Assembly: GCF_003345255.1 (NCBI RefSeq)
Contig: NZ_CP029331.1
Location: forward strand, 1,178,001 to 1,242,000
Source: Pseudothauera hydrothermalis
GTDB lineage: Bacteria > Pseudomonadota > Gammaproteobacteria > Burkholderiales > Rhodocyclaceae
Reading direction: 5' to 3'
DNA: 64,000 nt
Shown here piece by piece: positions 1 to 7,961 of this stretch; positions within the stretch are counted from its first letter, which is position 1; each line of letters opens with the position of its first letter. The position numbers and the translations under genes were made by a program. Under the pieces are notes generated by a model, which was given only the letters and a program-made list of their open reading frames with translations, was not told where the DNA came from and did no database searches.

Positions 1-140
1 AGCGCCGATGCCAGAGCAACCGGAATCTTTGATTGATTGGGGCCGAGGAACAACTTGACCTTGAACGGGCCATCCTTGAGCAAGCCGAGGTCCTTGGGCT
101 GGACGTTCTCAAAATCGACGAGGACGAAGTTCGTGCGCAT
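1..140 (-). CDS. Integron cassette gene: NYN/PIN-like domain protein (partial)
   Basis: Minus-strand reading frame beginning with ATG at 140 and running off the left edge, so only the first 46 residues are visible. They start MRTNFVLVDFENVQPKDLG and continue into a FLGPNQSKIP segment. The acidic VDFENVQ start is typical of NYN/PIN-like nuclease domains, and proteins of this kind are common integron cassette cargo. The gene lies just inside an attC boundary at about 154-160 and is oriented away from the integrase, as expected for a cassette gene. There is no obvious Shine-Dalgarno sequence. The domain call rests on N-terminal similarity only, and the C-terminal half is outside the window. Confidence 0.72.
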   Translation of the reverse strand, partial: MRTNFVLVDFENVQPKDLGLLKDGPFKVKLFLGPNQSKIPVALASA

Positions 141-153
141 GACAATGGGGGAG

Positions 154-225
154 CCCTAACGTTCAAGCTCAGGGGCGCGAGCCTGCGCAGCAGGCGAAGC
201 GTCCCCCTGGAGCGCAATGTTAGGC
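154..225 (-). repeat. attC recombination site of integron cassette 1
   Basis: On the minus strand a 72-base element starts with the core GCCTAAC (225-219) and ends with GTTAGGG (160-154). The two ends are near-perfect inverted complements, enclosing an imperfect palindrome (CAGGCTCGCG/GCCTGCTGCG region). This matches the attC pattern RYYYAAC...GTTRRRY except for the last base of the right core. The cassette it closes spans roughly 226-470. The minus-strand translation through it reads NIALQGDAS, a pattern typical of attC read-through. Confidence 0.7.
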
Positions 226-470
226 GATGACGCCCGCAAGAGCGCCAGCGCCCGAAACCCCCGCCCGGCGCGGAAAGCGGCTGCGGTGGCCGAGGAACCC
301 GAAACCCTGCGAGCCCGCGACGGGGGCGAAGGGTGAAACGAAGCACGGAAGGGCGAGACTGCCGGCGACCGCCCCACGGAGCGCCAGCCCGACGGCCGGG
401 ACGGAGCGCGAAAGTCGGCGCTGGCGAGACGGCGACGAGGGACAGAAAGCGCGGACATAAACGGAAACGG
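226..470 (-). other. Integron cassette 1, about 250 bp, no recognised gene
   Basis: Interval between the attI core (470-476) and the attC site (154-225). A minus-strand frame starting at 458 (MSALSVPRRRL...) runs through it and into the attC, but the translation is Arg/Ala/Ser/Pro-rich with no recognisable domain and no ribosome-binding site. It may be an ORF-less cassette, which is common in integrons. Confidence 0.45.
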
Positions 471-562
471 CCTAACGTGCAGTATACACCTTGGTAGGTG
501 TATACTTGGTTTGTGAAAGGTGTATAACACCTGCTCTTTCTTTATAAATCATTGTTTAATAT
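470..562 (-). promoter_or_regulatory. attI region and PintI with core site GCCTAAC
   Basis: The stretch between the first cassette and the integrase start carries GCCTAAC at 470-476, which is GTTAGGC on the minus strand and fits the GTTRRRY insertion core. The first cassette boundary falls exactly here, so this is the likely attI insertion point. The remainder becomes AT-rich towards the intI start and must hold the integrase promoter. Confidence 0.6.
482..532. promoter_or_regulatory. Paired palindromes, putative operator in attI/PintI
   Basis: Perfect inverted repeat GTATACACC (482-490) / GGTGTATAC (497-505) with a 6-base spacer, followed by a second imperfect palindrome AGGTGT-ATA-ACACCT at 518-532. 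That gives four related half-sites of the form GGTGTATA, with palindrome centres about 31 bp apart (three helical turns). The arrangement looks like a repressor operator or multiple recombinase-binding sites. The regulator is unknown. Confidence 0.55.
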
Positions 563-1558
563 ATGAGCGATTCAGATATTGGGACCCAAGAGGCACCGCC
601 TCCTCCCCGCTTGCTGGATCGGGTGCGCGAGCGGCTTCGGCTCAAGCACTACAGCATAAGGACCGAGCATCAGTATGTCCAGTGGGTGCGGCGTTTCATA
701 CTTTTCCATGGCAAACGGCATCCGGCGGAGATGGGGGCGAAGGAGGTTGAGGCGTTTTTGACGCATTTGGCGGTGCAGGGGCAGGTAGCGGCTGCAACCC
801 AGAATCAGGCGCTTTCGGCTTTGTTGTTCCTGTACCGGGAGGTGCTGGGCCAGGATTTGCCCTGGCTGGATCAGGTGGTGCGGGCGAAGCGGCCGGCCCG
901 TTTGCCGGTGGTGCTTTCCCGGCAGGAGGTGGGTCGGGTGCTGGAGCACATGGATGGGGTGTATGGCCTGATGGCGCGGCTACTCTATGGGACGGGGATG
1001 CGCTTGATGGAGTGTGTGCGACTGCGGGTGAAGGATGTGGATTTCGAGCGGGGCGAGATTTTGGTGCGGGATGGCAAGGGGGCGAAGGATCGGGTGACCA
1101 TGTTGCCGCTTTCCCTGGTGCCCTTGTTGCAGGCCCATTTGCAGAAGCGGCGGCGGGTGTATGAGCTGGATCGTGAACAGGGTATGGCCACGGTTTATCT
1201 GCCGGATGCGCTGGAGCGCAAGTATCCGAATGCGGCGGCGGAATGGGGGTGGCAGTATATTTTTGTGGCGGGCAGTTATTCGGTGGACCCGCGCAGTGGG
1301 CAAAAGAGGCGGCATCATCTGGATGAAAAGCTGTTGCAGCGGGCCATGAAGCGGGCGGTGCAGGCGGCGGGCATTGCCAAGCTGGCAACGCCCCATACCT
1401 TGCGCCATTTTTTTGCCACCCATCTGCTCGAAAGCGGTTACGACATTCGCACCGTGCAGGAGCTGTTGGGCCACAAGGATGTGGCGACGACCATGATTTA
1501 TACCCATGTGCTCAATAAGGGCGGGCGTGGGGTGGTGAGCCCGCTGGACGGCCTGTGA
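563..1558 (+). CDS. intI: Integron integrase IntI (tyrosine recombinase)
   Basis: 331-residue site-specific tyrosine recombinase that excises and inserts gene cassettes between attC and attI. It has an N-terminal SAM-like core-binding domain ([20 protein letters not shown], about residues 25-45) and a C-terminal catalytic domain with Arg147 (GTGMRLME), His278-x-x-Arg281 (HTLRH), a GHKD box and nucleophile Tyr313. The IntI-specific insertion that separates it from XerC/D is present ([19 protein letters not shown], about residues 215-235). The start has no clear Shine-Dalgarno, but the N-terminal length suits IntI. It is divergent from the cassettes to the left, the standard integron geometry. 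No frameshift is seen, so it is probably functional. Confidence 0.95.
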   Translation: MSDSDIGTQEAPPPPRLLDRVRERLRLKHYSIRTEHQYVQWVRRFILFHGKRHPAEMGAKEVEAFLTHLAVQGQVAAATQNQALSALLFLYREVLGQDLPWLDQVVRAKRPARLPVVLSRQEVGRVLEHMDGVYGLMARLLYGTGMRLMECVRLRVKDVDFERGEILVRDGKGAKDRVTMLPLSLVPLLQAHLQKRRRVYELDREQGMATVYLPDALERKYPNAAAEWGWQYIFVAGSYSVDPRSGQKRRHHLDEKLLQRAMKRAVQAAGIAKLATPHTLRHFFATHLLESGYDIRTVQELLGHKDVATTMIYTHVLNKGGRGVVSPLDGL

Positions 1559-1577
1559 TTCAGGCCGGGGCGTTTTT
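1549..1577 (+). terminator. Rho-independent terminator of intI
   Basis: CGGCCT (1549-1554) and AGGCCG (1562-1567) form a stem over a 7-base loop that contains the intI stop codon, followed by GGGCG and a T5 run at 1573-1577. Confidence 0.6.
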
Positions 1578-1733
1578 ATCGGGACGGCCGCCTTGTGTTT
1601 GCATACTGGCCGGCGACGATGGGCTCGGCTCCTTGTAATTTGAGGCGATCAAGGCCGAAGCGCTCCGCCAAGGGCGTTTTTCAATCCAGCGTTTGGTCAC
1701 ATATTCGGATCGCGGTTCACCGATTATCGAACC

Positions 1734-2783
1734 TTAGACTGCGACCAGATGGCTGGGTGGAGCGGTTTGCGGGGTGGCCTGGTCGAAATAGCCTTCGGTA
1801 TGGATGAGCGCATCGTTGGCTCCAAGGGCCTTGGCCGCTTCGACGCAGGCTGCCACGAACGGTGGGCTGCCGGCGATGAACACGCTGTGCTTGGACAAAT
1901 CCGGAAAAAGGGTTGGCAGGATGGTCGGGATGCGTCCGTGTAAAAGACCTTCGCGTTTTTCGCCGGTCAAGGTGGGCCGATAGGTAAAGTTGCGGTGGCG
2001 GGTTTCCCAGTATTTCATCAGGCCAAAATCGTAAAGGTCGGCCTCTTTCCGCGCCGAAAAGAGCAAGGTCACCGGTTTGCGGTAAGAGCGCCGCAAGGCG
2101 GCTTCCGTGAGCGACAGAATCGGGGCAAGCCCTGAGCCGGCAGCCATGCAAAGTACCGGGGTATCCACCGATGGGTCGCCAATGAAGGTGCCGTAAGGAC
2201 CGGAAATTTTCACCAGGTCGCCAAGTTTCAGGCAATCGTGCGCCCAGCGGCTGGTTTGACCGTCTGCGACCCGGGTGATTTGCAGCACGATTTCGCCATC
2301 GGGCCGCGGCGCATTGGCAATCGAATAGCAGCGCAGTGGTGCGCCGGCGCGCTCGTCACCTAGCGTGACGTATTGCCCAGGCCAATAGCGCATCGGCTGA
2401 CCGACCGGGCGAAAGTGCAGCTCAAGGATGCGCGGGGTGCGCACAATGCGGTCGGTGAGCACGAAACGCTGGTCCTCTCGCGGCGGAAAGAGCTTGGGCT
2501 TGGCGTCTTCAGTGCCCCACTCGATCACCAGTTCTGCCGACAGCGGTTTGGCCATGCACATCAAACCATAGCCTTGCTTGCGCTCATCTTGCGACAGCGC
2601 CATGTCCAGCACCATGCCCTGGTCGAACTGGCCGGACAACACTTTGACTTTACATTCGCCGCAGGCGCCTGCCCGGCAGTTGTTGGGCAGCGCATAACCG
2701 GCTTTTTCCAGCGCGCCGAGCACGGTGTCGCCGGCGGTGCATTCGACCTCGCGGCCGGAGGGGTGAAGACGGATTTTGTGCAT
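1734..2783 (-). CDS. 2Fe-2S ferredoxin/FAD/NAD(P)H oxidoreductase, electron donor to the adjacent di-iron oxygenase
   Basis: 349 residues with the architecture of oxygenase reductases (BenC, PaaE, phenol hydroxylase reductase). The N-terminal plant-type ferredoxin domain carries Cys36, Cys41, Cys44 and Cys76 (NNCRAGACGEC...GLMC). It is followed by an FAD-binding barrel with RCYSIAN and an NAD-binding domain with AAGSGLAPI. It should pass electrons from NAD(P)H to an oxygenase. Its start lies 73 bp after the stop of the upstream di-iron gene in the same direction, so the two probably form one transcript. The substrate of the pair cannot be read from the sequence. Confidence 0.88.
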   Translation of the reverse strand: MHKIRLHPSGREVECTAGDTVLGALEKAGYALPNNCRAGACGECKVKVLSGQFDQGMVLDMALSQDERKQGYGLMCMAKPLSAELVIEWGTEDAKPKLFPPREDQRFVLTDRIVRTPRILELHFRPVGQPMRYWPGQYVTLGDERAGAPLRCYSIANAPRPDGEIVLQITRVADGQTSRWAHDCLKLGDLVKISGPYGTFIGDPSVDTPVLCMAAGSGLAPILSLTEAALRRSYRKPVTLLFSARKEADLYDFGLMKYWETRHRNFTYRPTLTGEKREGLLHGRIPTILPTLFPDLSKHSVFIAGSPPFVAACVEAAKALGANDALIHTEGYFDQATPQTAPPSHLVAV

Positions 2784-2856
2784 GGTGTTCTCCCGATTGG
2801 GGGCAAAACGGCCGCGGATACGCTGCCCGCGGCCGGCGATGGCATCGACGAAGGTT

Positions 2857-3882
2857 TCAGAACACCGGAATGATGTCTTGCATGTCGACGTCCGACACTT
2901 CCTGACCGGTGATGCCCACTTCAGGGATTGCCGGGAACGGAATGCCGTAGCGGTCGAGTACGCCTTTGAGGTTCAGCATGGCGTTTCGCCAGTTTTCTTT
3001 TTTGGCCTCATAGCTGGGTACCCCGAAGCCCGCGCCGCGTGCGACTTCTTCGGCTTCACGCTGGTTGGCGATGAAATCGTCCGGCAGATCCCAGAATTCC
3101 ATCGGCGGCTCGAACAACACCGCAGATAGGAACAGATAGCCGGCGCGGATTTGTTTGGTCACCAGCGCCTTGTCCTCGGCTGGCAGGCGCGGGTAGTCGC
3201 GTTCCATCAGTGCCATACAGATGGCCATGTGGCGGCCTTCGTCGCGGCCGATGTTGCGGAAGGCTTCTTTGAACACCAGCTCGCGGGAGTTGTCGTGCAT
3301 CTGCTTGAAGATGGTCGCCGCTGCGATTTCACCCATCAGGAATGAGCTAAACAGCACCGCCAGTGAATACTTGGGCACTGCTTGCTTGTAACCGTTCCAG
3401 TAGCGGCCGCCGTTGTAATAGAGCCATTTGGCGTTTTTCTGCAGGCGACGGCCGAGTTCGGTCTTGGGCTCATAAGTCAGTGGGTCCGGATGTTCCAAAA
3501 ACTTGGTGATCGCTAGGCCGCACATTTGCTCGTGGTTTTGCTCGTCGCGAGTCACCGAGAAGAAGCAGCGGCGCACCGGGTCTTCTTCATGCACTTCATA
3601 AGTCTTGATGAAGGCTTCGGCAAATACCGGGGGTGCGGAGGCATCGAACACCGATAGCAGCGTCCACCAGTAGGCGATTGCCTCACGCTCTTCCCAGGAG
3701 TAGGACTCGACATCCAAGGTGTCCCAGGGCAGTTTTTTCGGATCCCAGTTTTCGCGCTGGGCAGCGTCCCAGACTTCTTCCATCTTCGCGGTCTGGGCAT
3801 GCCAGGACAACGGGTAGACGTTGGGTTGACGGGTTTCGGGCGGAAACTCCATCTGTTGTGCGAGCTTCTCATTGCGGGCCAT
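2857..3882 (-). CDS. Ferritin-like carboxylate-bridged di-iron oxygenase, substrate unknown
   Basis: 341 residues when started at ATG 3882, which has an AGGAGA Shine-Dalgarno; a longer upstream start would add a leader without family character. The protein shows the two ExxH half-sites of a four-helix di-iron centre: Glu89 (FAEAF), Glu114-x-x-His117 (RDEQNH), Glu185 (LMGEIAA) and Glu215-x-x-His218 (RDEGRH). Length and motif spacing resemble the ribonucleotide reductase R2/bacterial multicomponent monooxygenase superfamily, but I cannot assign it to BoxB, AcsF, PaaA or MiaE. Paired with a ferredoxin-flavin reductase downstream, it is probably a two-component oxygenase. FNR-like and TetR-type sites upstream suggest oxygen and effector control. 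Confidence 0.8.
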   Translation of the reverse strand: MARNEKLAQQMEFPPETRQPNVYPLSWHAQTAKMEEVWDAAQRENWDPKKLPWDTLDVESYSWEEREAIAYWWTLLSVFDASAPPVFAEAFIKTYEVHEEDPVRRCFFSVTRDEQNHEQMCGLAITKFLEHPDPLTYEPKTELGRRLQKNAKWLYYNGGRYWNGYKQAVPKYSLAVLFSSFLMGEIAAATIFKQMHDNSRELVFKEAFRNIGRDEGRHMAICMALMERDYPRLPAEDKALVTKQIRAGYLFLSAVLFEPPMEFWDLPDDFIANQREAEEVARGAGFGVPSYEAKKENWRNAMLNLKGVLDRYGIPFPAIPEVGITGQEVSDVDMQDIIPVF

Positions 3883-3961
3883 GCGTGTCTCCTCATGCTT
3901 TTGTGGATAGCGGCCATGTGCCGCTGGAAGCGAAAGATGACGCCAAAAAGCGGGCAAAAAG

Positions 3962-3975
3962 TTGACCTGGATCAA
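3962..3975. promoter_or_regulatory. FNR/Anr-type box upstream of the di-iron oxygenase
   Basis: TTGAC-CTGG-ATCAA matches the FNR/Anr/Dnr consensus TTGAT-N4-ATCAA at 9 of 10 fixed positions. It sits 80-93 bp before the start at 3882. A weak -10-like CATCTT on the minus strand at 3939-3934 lies about 32 bp downstream of the box centre, a spacing compatible with class II activation. Confidence 0.55.
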
Positions 3976-3987
3976 ATAAACCAAAAA

Positions 3988-4007
3988 TTGATCGACCGGT
4001 CGGTCAA
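3988..4007. promoter_or_regulatory. TetR-family-type operator palindrome
   Basis: TTGATCGACCGGTCGGTCAA is a 20-bp palindrome with a single mismatched pair and core GACCGGTC. It is very close to the ACCGACCGGTCGGT operators bound by TetR-type repressors of acyl-CoA and phenylacetate metabolism such as FadR/PaaR of Thermus. It lies between the di-iron oxygenase (minus) and the CobD-like gene (plus), and no TetR gene is nearby. Confidence 0.6.
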
Positions 4008-4142
4008 AAATCGGCGGCCTGCGCCGCAGGAGCGGTTTCGCACCGTGTCACGATGAACCGACTCGGGTTTGTGGTATCGTCAAACGTGCCGGCGCCCGCC
4101 CCGGCGCAGGCTGTCTGCCAGATTTCATCCTGACGATCCCGA

Positions 4143-5069
4143 ATGACGCTTTTTTCGCTGATTTTTGCGCTGCTCATCGAGCAGTTGCGCCCCTTGCCAG
4201 TGCAGCAGGTCGTGGCTGGGCCCTTGGGCCGTTTTTCAAGTCTGCTCGTCGAACGCTTCAATGACGGGCGCGCAGCCAATGGCCGGATGGTTTGGCTGTT
4301 GGTGGTCATTCCGGCCACACTGGCGGTCGGGCTGGTTTTTTACCTGCTGTGGCAGGTGCACCCCTTGTTCGCATTGCTGTTCAATGTGGGGGTGCTATAT
4401 CTCACCATGGGCTTTCGTCAGGAAAGCCATTTTTTCACCGATATTCACCTTGCGCTGCGCATGGGGGAGCTCGATCGTGCCCGTATTCTTTTGGGTGAAT
4501 GGCGCGGCGGTCAGTACCACGAGGCCAGTTCCAGCGAGGTGGCTCGTCTGGCGATCGAGCAGGCGCTGCTATCGGCGCACCGTAATGTGTTTGGCGTAGT
4601 GTTCTGGTTTATCGTGCTGCCCGGCCCTTGTGGCGCTGTGTTCTACCGGTTGAGCCGTTATTTTGCCGAGGACTGGGGCAGGCGCCGGGATGCCGAATTT
4701 GGTGAGTTTGGGCGGTTTGCCCGCACGGCTTTTGAGTGGGTGGATTTTGTGCCGGTGCGCCTGACGGCTGCATCGTTCTCGGTCGTGGGGGATTTCGAGG
4801 ATGCGTTGTTTTGTTGGCGCACCCAGGCTGTGCTTTGGCCGGATCGGCCCTCCGGTATACTGCTGGCCAGCGGTGCCGGGGCGATGGGCGTTCGGCTCGG
4901 GATGCCGGTCCATGAATCGGGCGAAATCGTGGATCGCCCGGAATTGGGGATCGGGGAAGAAGCCGATGCCGACTACATGCAAAGCACGGTCGGCCTGGTC
5001 TGGCGCGCGCTGTTGCTTTGCCTGCTGTTGCTGGCCCTGGTTGGCGTTGCCGGCTGGGTCGGTGCTTGA
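4143..5069 (+). CDS. CobD/CbiB family membrane protein
   Basis: 308 residues beginning MTLFSLIFALLIEQLRPLP, with several hydrophobic segments (about residues 50-90, 150-170 and 285-305). It is recognisable as the betaproteobacterial CobD/CbiB (AmpE-like) family. True CbiB/CobD condenses adenosylcobyric acid with aminopropanol phosphate at the inner membrane. Many members of this branch sit outside cobalamin operons, and no other cobalamin gene is seen here, so the exact reaction is uncertain. It is followed within 25 bp by the thiolase gene. Confidence 0.75.
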   Translation: MTLFSLIFALLIEQLRPLPVQQVVAGPLGRFSSLLVERFNDGRAANGRMVWLLVVIPATLAVGLVFYLLWQVHPLFALLFNVGVLYLTMGFRQESHFFTDIHLALRMGELDRARILLGEWRGGQYHEASSSEVARLAIEQALLSAHRNVFGVVFWFIVLPGPCGAVFYRLSRYFAEDWGRRRDAEFGEFGRFARTAFEWVDFVPVRLTAASFSVVGDFEDALFCWRTQAVLWPDRPSGILLASGAGAMGVRLGMPVHESGEIVDRPELGIGEEADADYMQSTVGLVWRALLLCLLLLALVGVAGWVGA

Positions 5070-5090
5070 TTGACGTGGAGGGAGTATCCA

Positions 5091-6272
5091 ATGGCAAATC
5101 GTGAAGTTGTGGTGCTGAGCGCAGTGCGTTCGGCGATCGGCTCGTTCGGGGGTTCGCTGAGCAACATGGAGCCCGCGGAACTCGCTGGTATCGTGATGCG
5201 TGAGGCGGTCTCCCGCTCCGGCGTCGATCCTCAGCAGATCAACTATGTGACCGTGGGCAATTGCATTCCCACCGACTCGCGTTACGCCTATGTACCACGC
5301 GTGGCCTCCATTCAGGCCGGTTTGCCGATGGATTCGGTGGCCATGCAGGTCAATCGGCTGTGCTCGTCCGGCTTGCAGGGCATCGTATCGACCGCGCAGG
5401 CCATCATGCTGGGCGATTGCGACTATGGTATCGGCGGTGGCGTGGAAGTGATGTCGCGCGGCGGTTATATGATTCCGGCGCTGCGTTCCGGTGCGCGCAT
5501 GGGCGACACCAAGGCGATCGACATGATGGTGGCGGTACTCACCGACCCCTTCGGTGTCGGTCACATGGGCATCACAGCCGAAAATCTGGCCACCAAGTGG
5601 GGGATCAGCCGGGAAGAGCAAGACGCTTTTGCGCTGGAATCGCAAAGACGTGCCGCCAAAGCCATTGCCGAAGGCTATTTCAAGTCGCAGATCGTGCCCA
5701 TCGTGCAGCAAACCAAGAAGGGCGAGACGGTGTTCGACACCGATGAGCACCCGCGTGCCACTTCCATGGAAGCTCTGGCCAAGATGAAGCCGGCTTTCAA
5801 GAAGGACGGCACGGTGACTGCCGGCAATGCATCCGGCATCAACGATGGGGCGGCCTTTTTTGTGCTCGCGGAAGCATCGGCAGCGGTCAATGCCGGCCAC
5901 AAGCCGATGGCCCGGCTGGTGTCTTATGGGGTTGCCGGTGTGCCGAACGACGTGATGGGCGAAGGACCGATCCCGGCCTCCAAGCTGGCGCTCAAGCGGG
6001 CGGGCTTGAGCCTGGATCAAATGGATGTGATCGAGTCCAACGAGGCTTTCGCCGCCCAGGCGCTGGCCGTGGCCAAGGGGTTGGAGTTGGATCTGGCCAA
6101 GACCAACCCGAACGGCGGTGCCATTGCGTTGGGTCACCCGGTCGGTTGCTCCGGTGCGTTCATTGCCACCAAGGCGGTGTATGAGCTGCACCGTACCGGT
6201 GGGCGTTACGCGCTGGTCACCATGTGTATCGGCGGCGGTCAGGGTATTGCGGCAATTTTTGAGCGTATCTGA
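5091..6272 (+). CDS. Acetyl-CoA C-acyltransferase (beta-ketothiolase, BktB/PhaA-like)
   Basis: 393-residue thiolase II. The start at ATG 5091 is preceded by GGAGGG. All catalytic residues are present: acylated Cys91 (NRLCSSG), His349 (GHPVGCSG) and Cys379 (TMCIGGGQG). The C-terminal GRYALVTMCIGGGQGIAAIF is nearly the same as in Cupriavidus BktB/PhaA. It condenses acetyl-CoA units or cleaves 3-ketoacyl-CoA in the cytoplasm, feeding polyhydroxyalkanoate synthesis or beta-oxidation. No phaB or phaC is adjacent, so the pathway assignment stays open. A strong terminator follows. Confidence 0.93.
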   Translation: MANREVVVLSAVRSAIGSFGGSLSNMEPAELAGIVMREAVSRSGVDPQQINYVTVGNCIPTDSRYAYVPRVASIQAGLPMDSVAMQVNRLCSSGLQGIVSTAQAIMLGDCDYGIGGGVEVMSRGGYMIPALRSGARMGDTKAIDMMVAVLTDPFGVGHMGITAENLATKWGISREEQDAFALESQRRAAKAIAEGYFKSQIVPIVQQTKKGETVFDTDEHPRATSMEALAKMKPAFKKDGTVTAGNASGINDGAAFFVLAEASAAVNAGHKPMARLVSYGVAGVPNDVMGEGPIPASKLALKRAGLSLDQMDVIESNEAFAAQALAVAKGLELDLAKTNPNGGAIALGHPVGCSGAFIATKAVYELHRTGGRYALVTMCIGGGQGIAAIFERI

Positions 6273-6298
6273 GCGCGCCGTTAGCGTACCGTTGCATC

Positions 6299-6325
6299 AA
6301 AAACCCGCTTCGGCGGGTTTTTTTT
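6299..6325 (+). terminator. Rho-independent terminator after the thiolase gene
   Basis: AAACCCGC (6301-6308), loop TTCG, GCGGGTTT (6313-6320), then a T run to 6325. UUCG tetraloop. Confidence 0.9.
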
Positions 6326-6502
6326 CGCCGTCAGTGCTCGAGTGTTGGATGCACCATTGTTACTGCAAAGCGGTCTGGCGATGCACCGATATTGTGCGCA
6401 AAGGCAGCGCAAAACCGCTGCATAAGGGGTGGAAAAGGCGCTGAACGCTGGCACGTTTCTGGCTGTCACAAAAAATGACTTTTTAGACCGAGCGGGCACA
6501 GT

Positions 6503-7927
6503 GTGATGACCATCAGAAATTATTACAACGAAATGACCGACGAGGCCGGGCGGGTGCGGGCGCACTATGCCGCTTATGCCAGTTGGTTGTCGGAAATGCC
6601 CGAAGAGCGACTGGCTCAGAAGCGTGCCGAGGCCGATGCGCTGTTTCATCGCTATGGCATCACCTTTGCCGTGTATGGCGACAAGGACGCCGGTACCGAG
6701 CGGCTGATTCCCTTCGACATCATCCCACGCATCATTCCGGCCGACGAATGGCAGATGCTCGCCGCAGGACTGTGCCAGCGGGTGCGGGCGTTGAATCTTT
6801 TCATCCGCGATATCTACCATGACCAAGCGATCCTCAAGGCTGGGCGTATCCCGGCCGAGCAGGTGCTCAACAACGCCCAATACCGCAAGGTGATGCAGGG
6901 GGTCGATGTGCCGGGCGAGATCTACGCGCATATTGCCGGCGTGGATGTGGTGCGTGCCGGGCAGGGCGAATACTACGTACTGGAGGACAATCTGCGGGTG
7001 CCTTCCGGCGTGTCGTACATGCTGGAAAACCGCAAGATGATGATGCGGCTTTTCCCGCGCTTGTTCTCGCGCTACCGGGTAGCGCCGGTCGACCACTACC
7101 CGGACATGTTGCTCAACACCTTGCGCAGCGTGGCGCCAACCGGAGTTGCCGACCCTACCGTGGTGGTGATGACGCCAGGCGCGTACAACAGCGCCTATTT
7201 CGAGCATGCGTTCCTGGCCCAGCAGATGGGCGTCGAGCTGGTCGAAGGGCAGGACATGTTCGTGCGCGATGATCAGGTTTTCATGCGCACCACCCGTGGC
7301 CCGCAACGGGTGGATGTGATCTACCGCCGGGTGGATGACGATTTTCTGGATCCGCTCGCCTTTCGGCCGGATTCGGTACTGGGCGTGCCGGGGCTGCTAC
7401 AGGCTTACCGAGCCGGTCGCGTCACCTTGTGTAACGCAATCGGCAGCGGTGTGGCCGACGACAAATCGATTTATCCCTATGTGCCCGAGATGGTGCGCTT
7501 TTATCTGGGTGAGGAGCCCATCTTGCACAACGTGCCCACCTATCTTTGTCGCAAACCCGACGATCTGCGTTATGTGCTCGATAAGCTGCCCGAACTGGTG
7601 GTGAAGGAAGTCCACGGCGCGGGCGGTTACGGCATGTTGGTCGGTCCCGCAGCGACCCAGGCCGAAATCGAGGCTTTCCGCGAGATCCTGGTCAAACATC
7701 CGGAGCGTTACATTGCCCAACCTACCTTGGCGTTATCTGCCTGCCCGACTTTCGTCGATGCCGGCATCGCGCCGCGCCATATCGACCTGCGGCCCTTCGT
7801 GCTGTCGGGCGAAGCGGTGCAGCTGATCCCGGGCGGACTGACCCGCGTGGCACTGCGCGAGGGTTCTCTGGTGGTCAATTCCTCACAGGGCGGCGGCACC
7901 AAAGACACTTGGGTGCTGGAAGCCTGA
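6503..7927 (+). CDS. Circularly permuted type 2 ATP-grasp protein
   Basis: 474 residues, containing the conserved YHDQAILKAGRIPAEQVL and EDNLRVPSGVSYMLENR segments of the circularly permuted ATP-grasp (former DUF404/DUF407) family. ATP-grasp enzymes ligate a carboxylate to an amine, and these are thought to make small peptides. It starts at GTG 6503, or at the ATG three bases on. It forms a pair with the alpha-E protein 34 bp downstream, a conserved association. In many genomes a transglutaminase-like gene completes the operon; here the next gene is rsgA on the other strand, so the third member is missing. Confidence 0.88.
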   Translation: MMTIRNYYNEMTDEAGRVRAHYAAYASWLSEMPEERLAQKRAEADALFHRYGITFAVYGDKDAGTERLIPFDIIPRIIPADEWQMLAAGLCQRVRALNLFIRDIYHDQAILKAGRIPAEQVLNNAQYRKVMQGVDVPGEIYAHIAGVDVVRAGQGEYYVLEDNLRVPSGVSYMLENRKMMMRLFPRLFSRYRVAPVDHYPDMLLNTLRSVAPTGVADPTVVVMTPGAYNSAYFEHAFLAQQMGVELVEGQDMFVRDDQVFMRTTRGPQRVDVIYRRVDDDFLDPLAFRPDSVLGVPGLLQAYRAGRVTLCNAIGSGVADDKSIYPYVPEMVRFYLGEEPILHNVPTYLCRKPDDLRYVLDKLPELVVKEVHGAGGYGMLVGPAATQAEIEAFREILVKHPERYIAQPTLALSACPTFVDAGIAPRHIDLRPFVLSGEAVQLIPGGLTRVALREGSLVVNSSQGGGTKDTWVLEA

Positions 7928-7961
7928 CAGCGGCGCAGCAAAGAACGAAGGGAGAACCGAC

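Noticed and set aside
156-530. 124-residue minus-strand frame across cassette 1 and attI
   Set aside because: It starts inside attI and reads through the attC. Composition is Arg/Ser/Ala-rich with no ribosome site, so it is not listed as a gene.
482-532. LexA (SOS) box for intI
   Set aside because: No CTGT-N8-ACAG pattern is present. The palindromes have a different sequence, GGTGTATA.
4569-6191. 540-residue antisense frame across the CobD-like and thiolase genes
   Set aside because: Shadow frame of the thiolase; composition is low-complexity His/Gly/Arg and no ribosome site is present.
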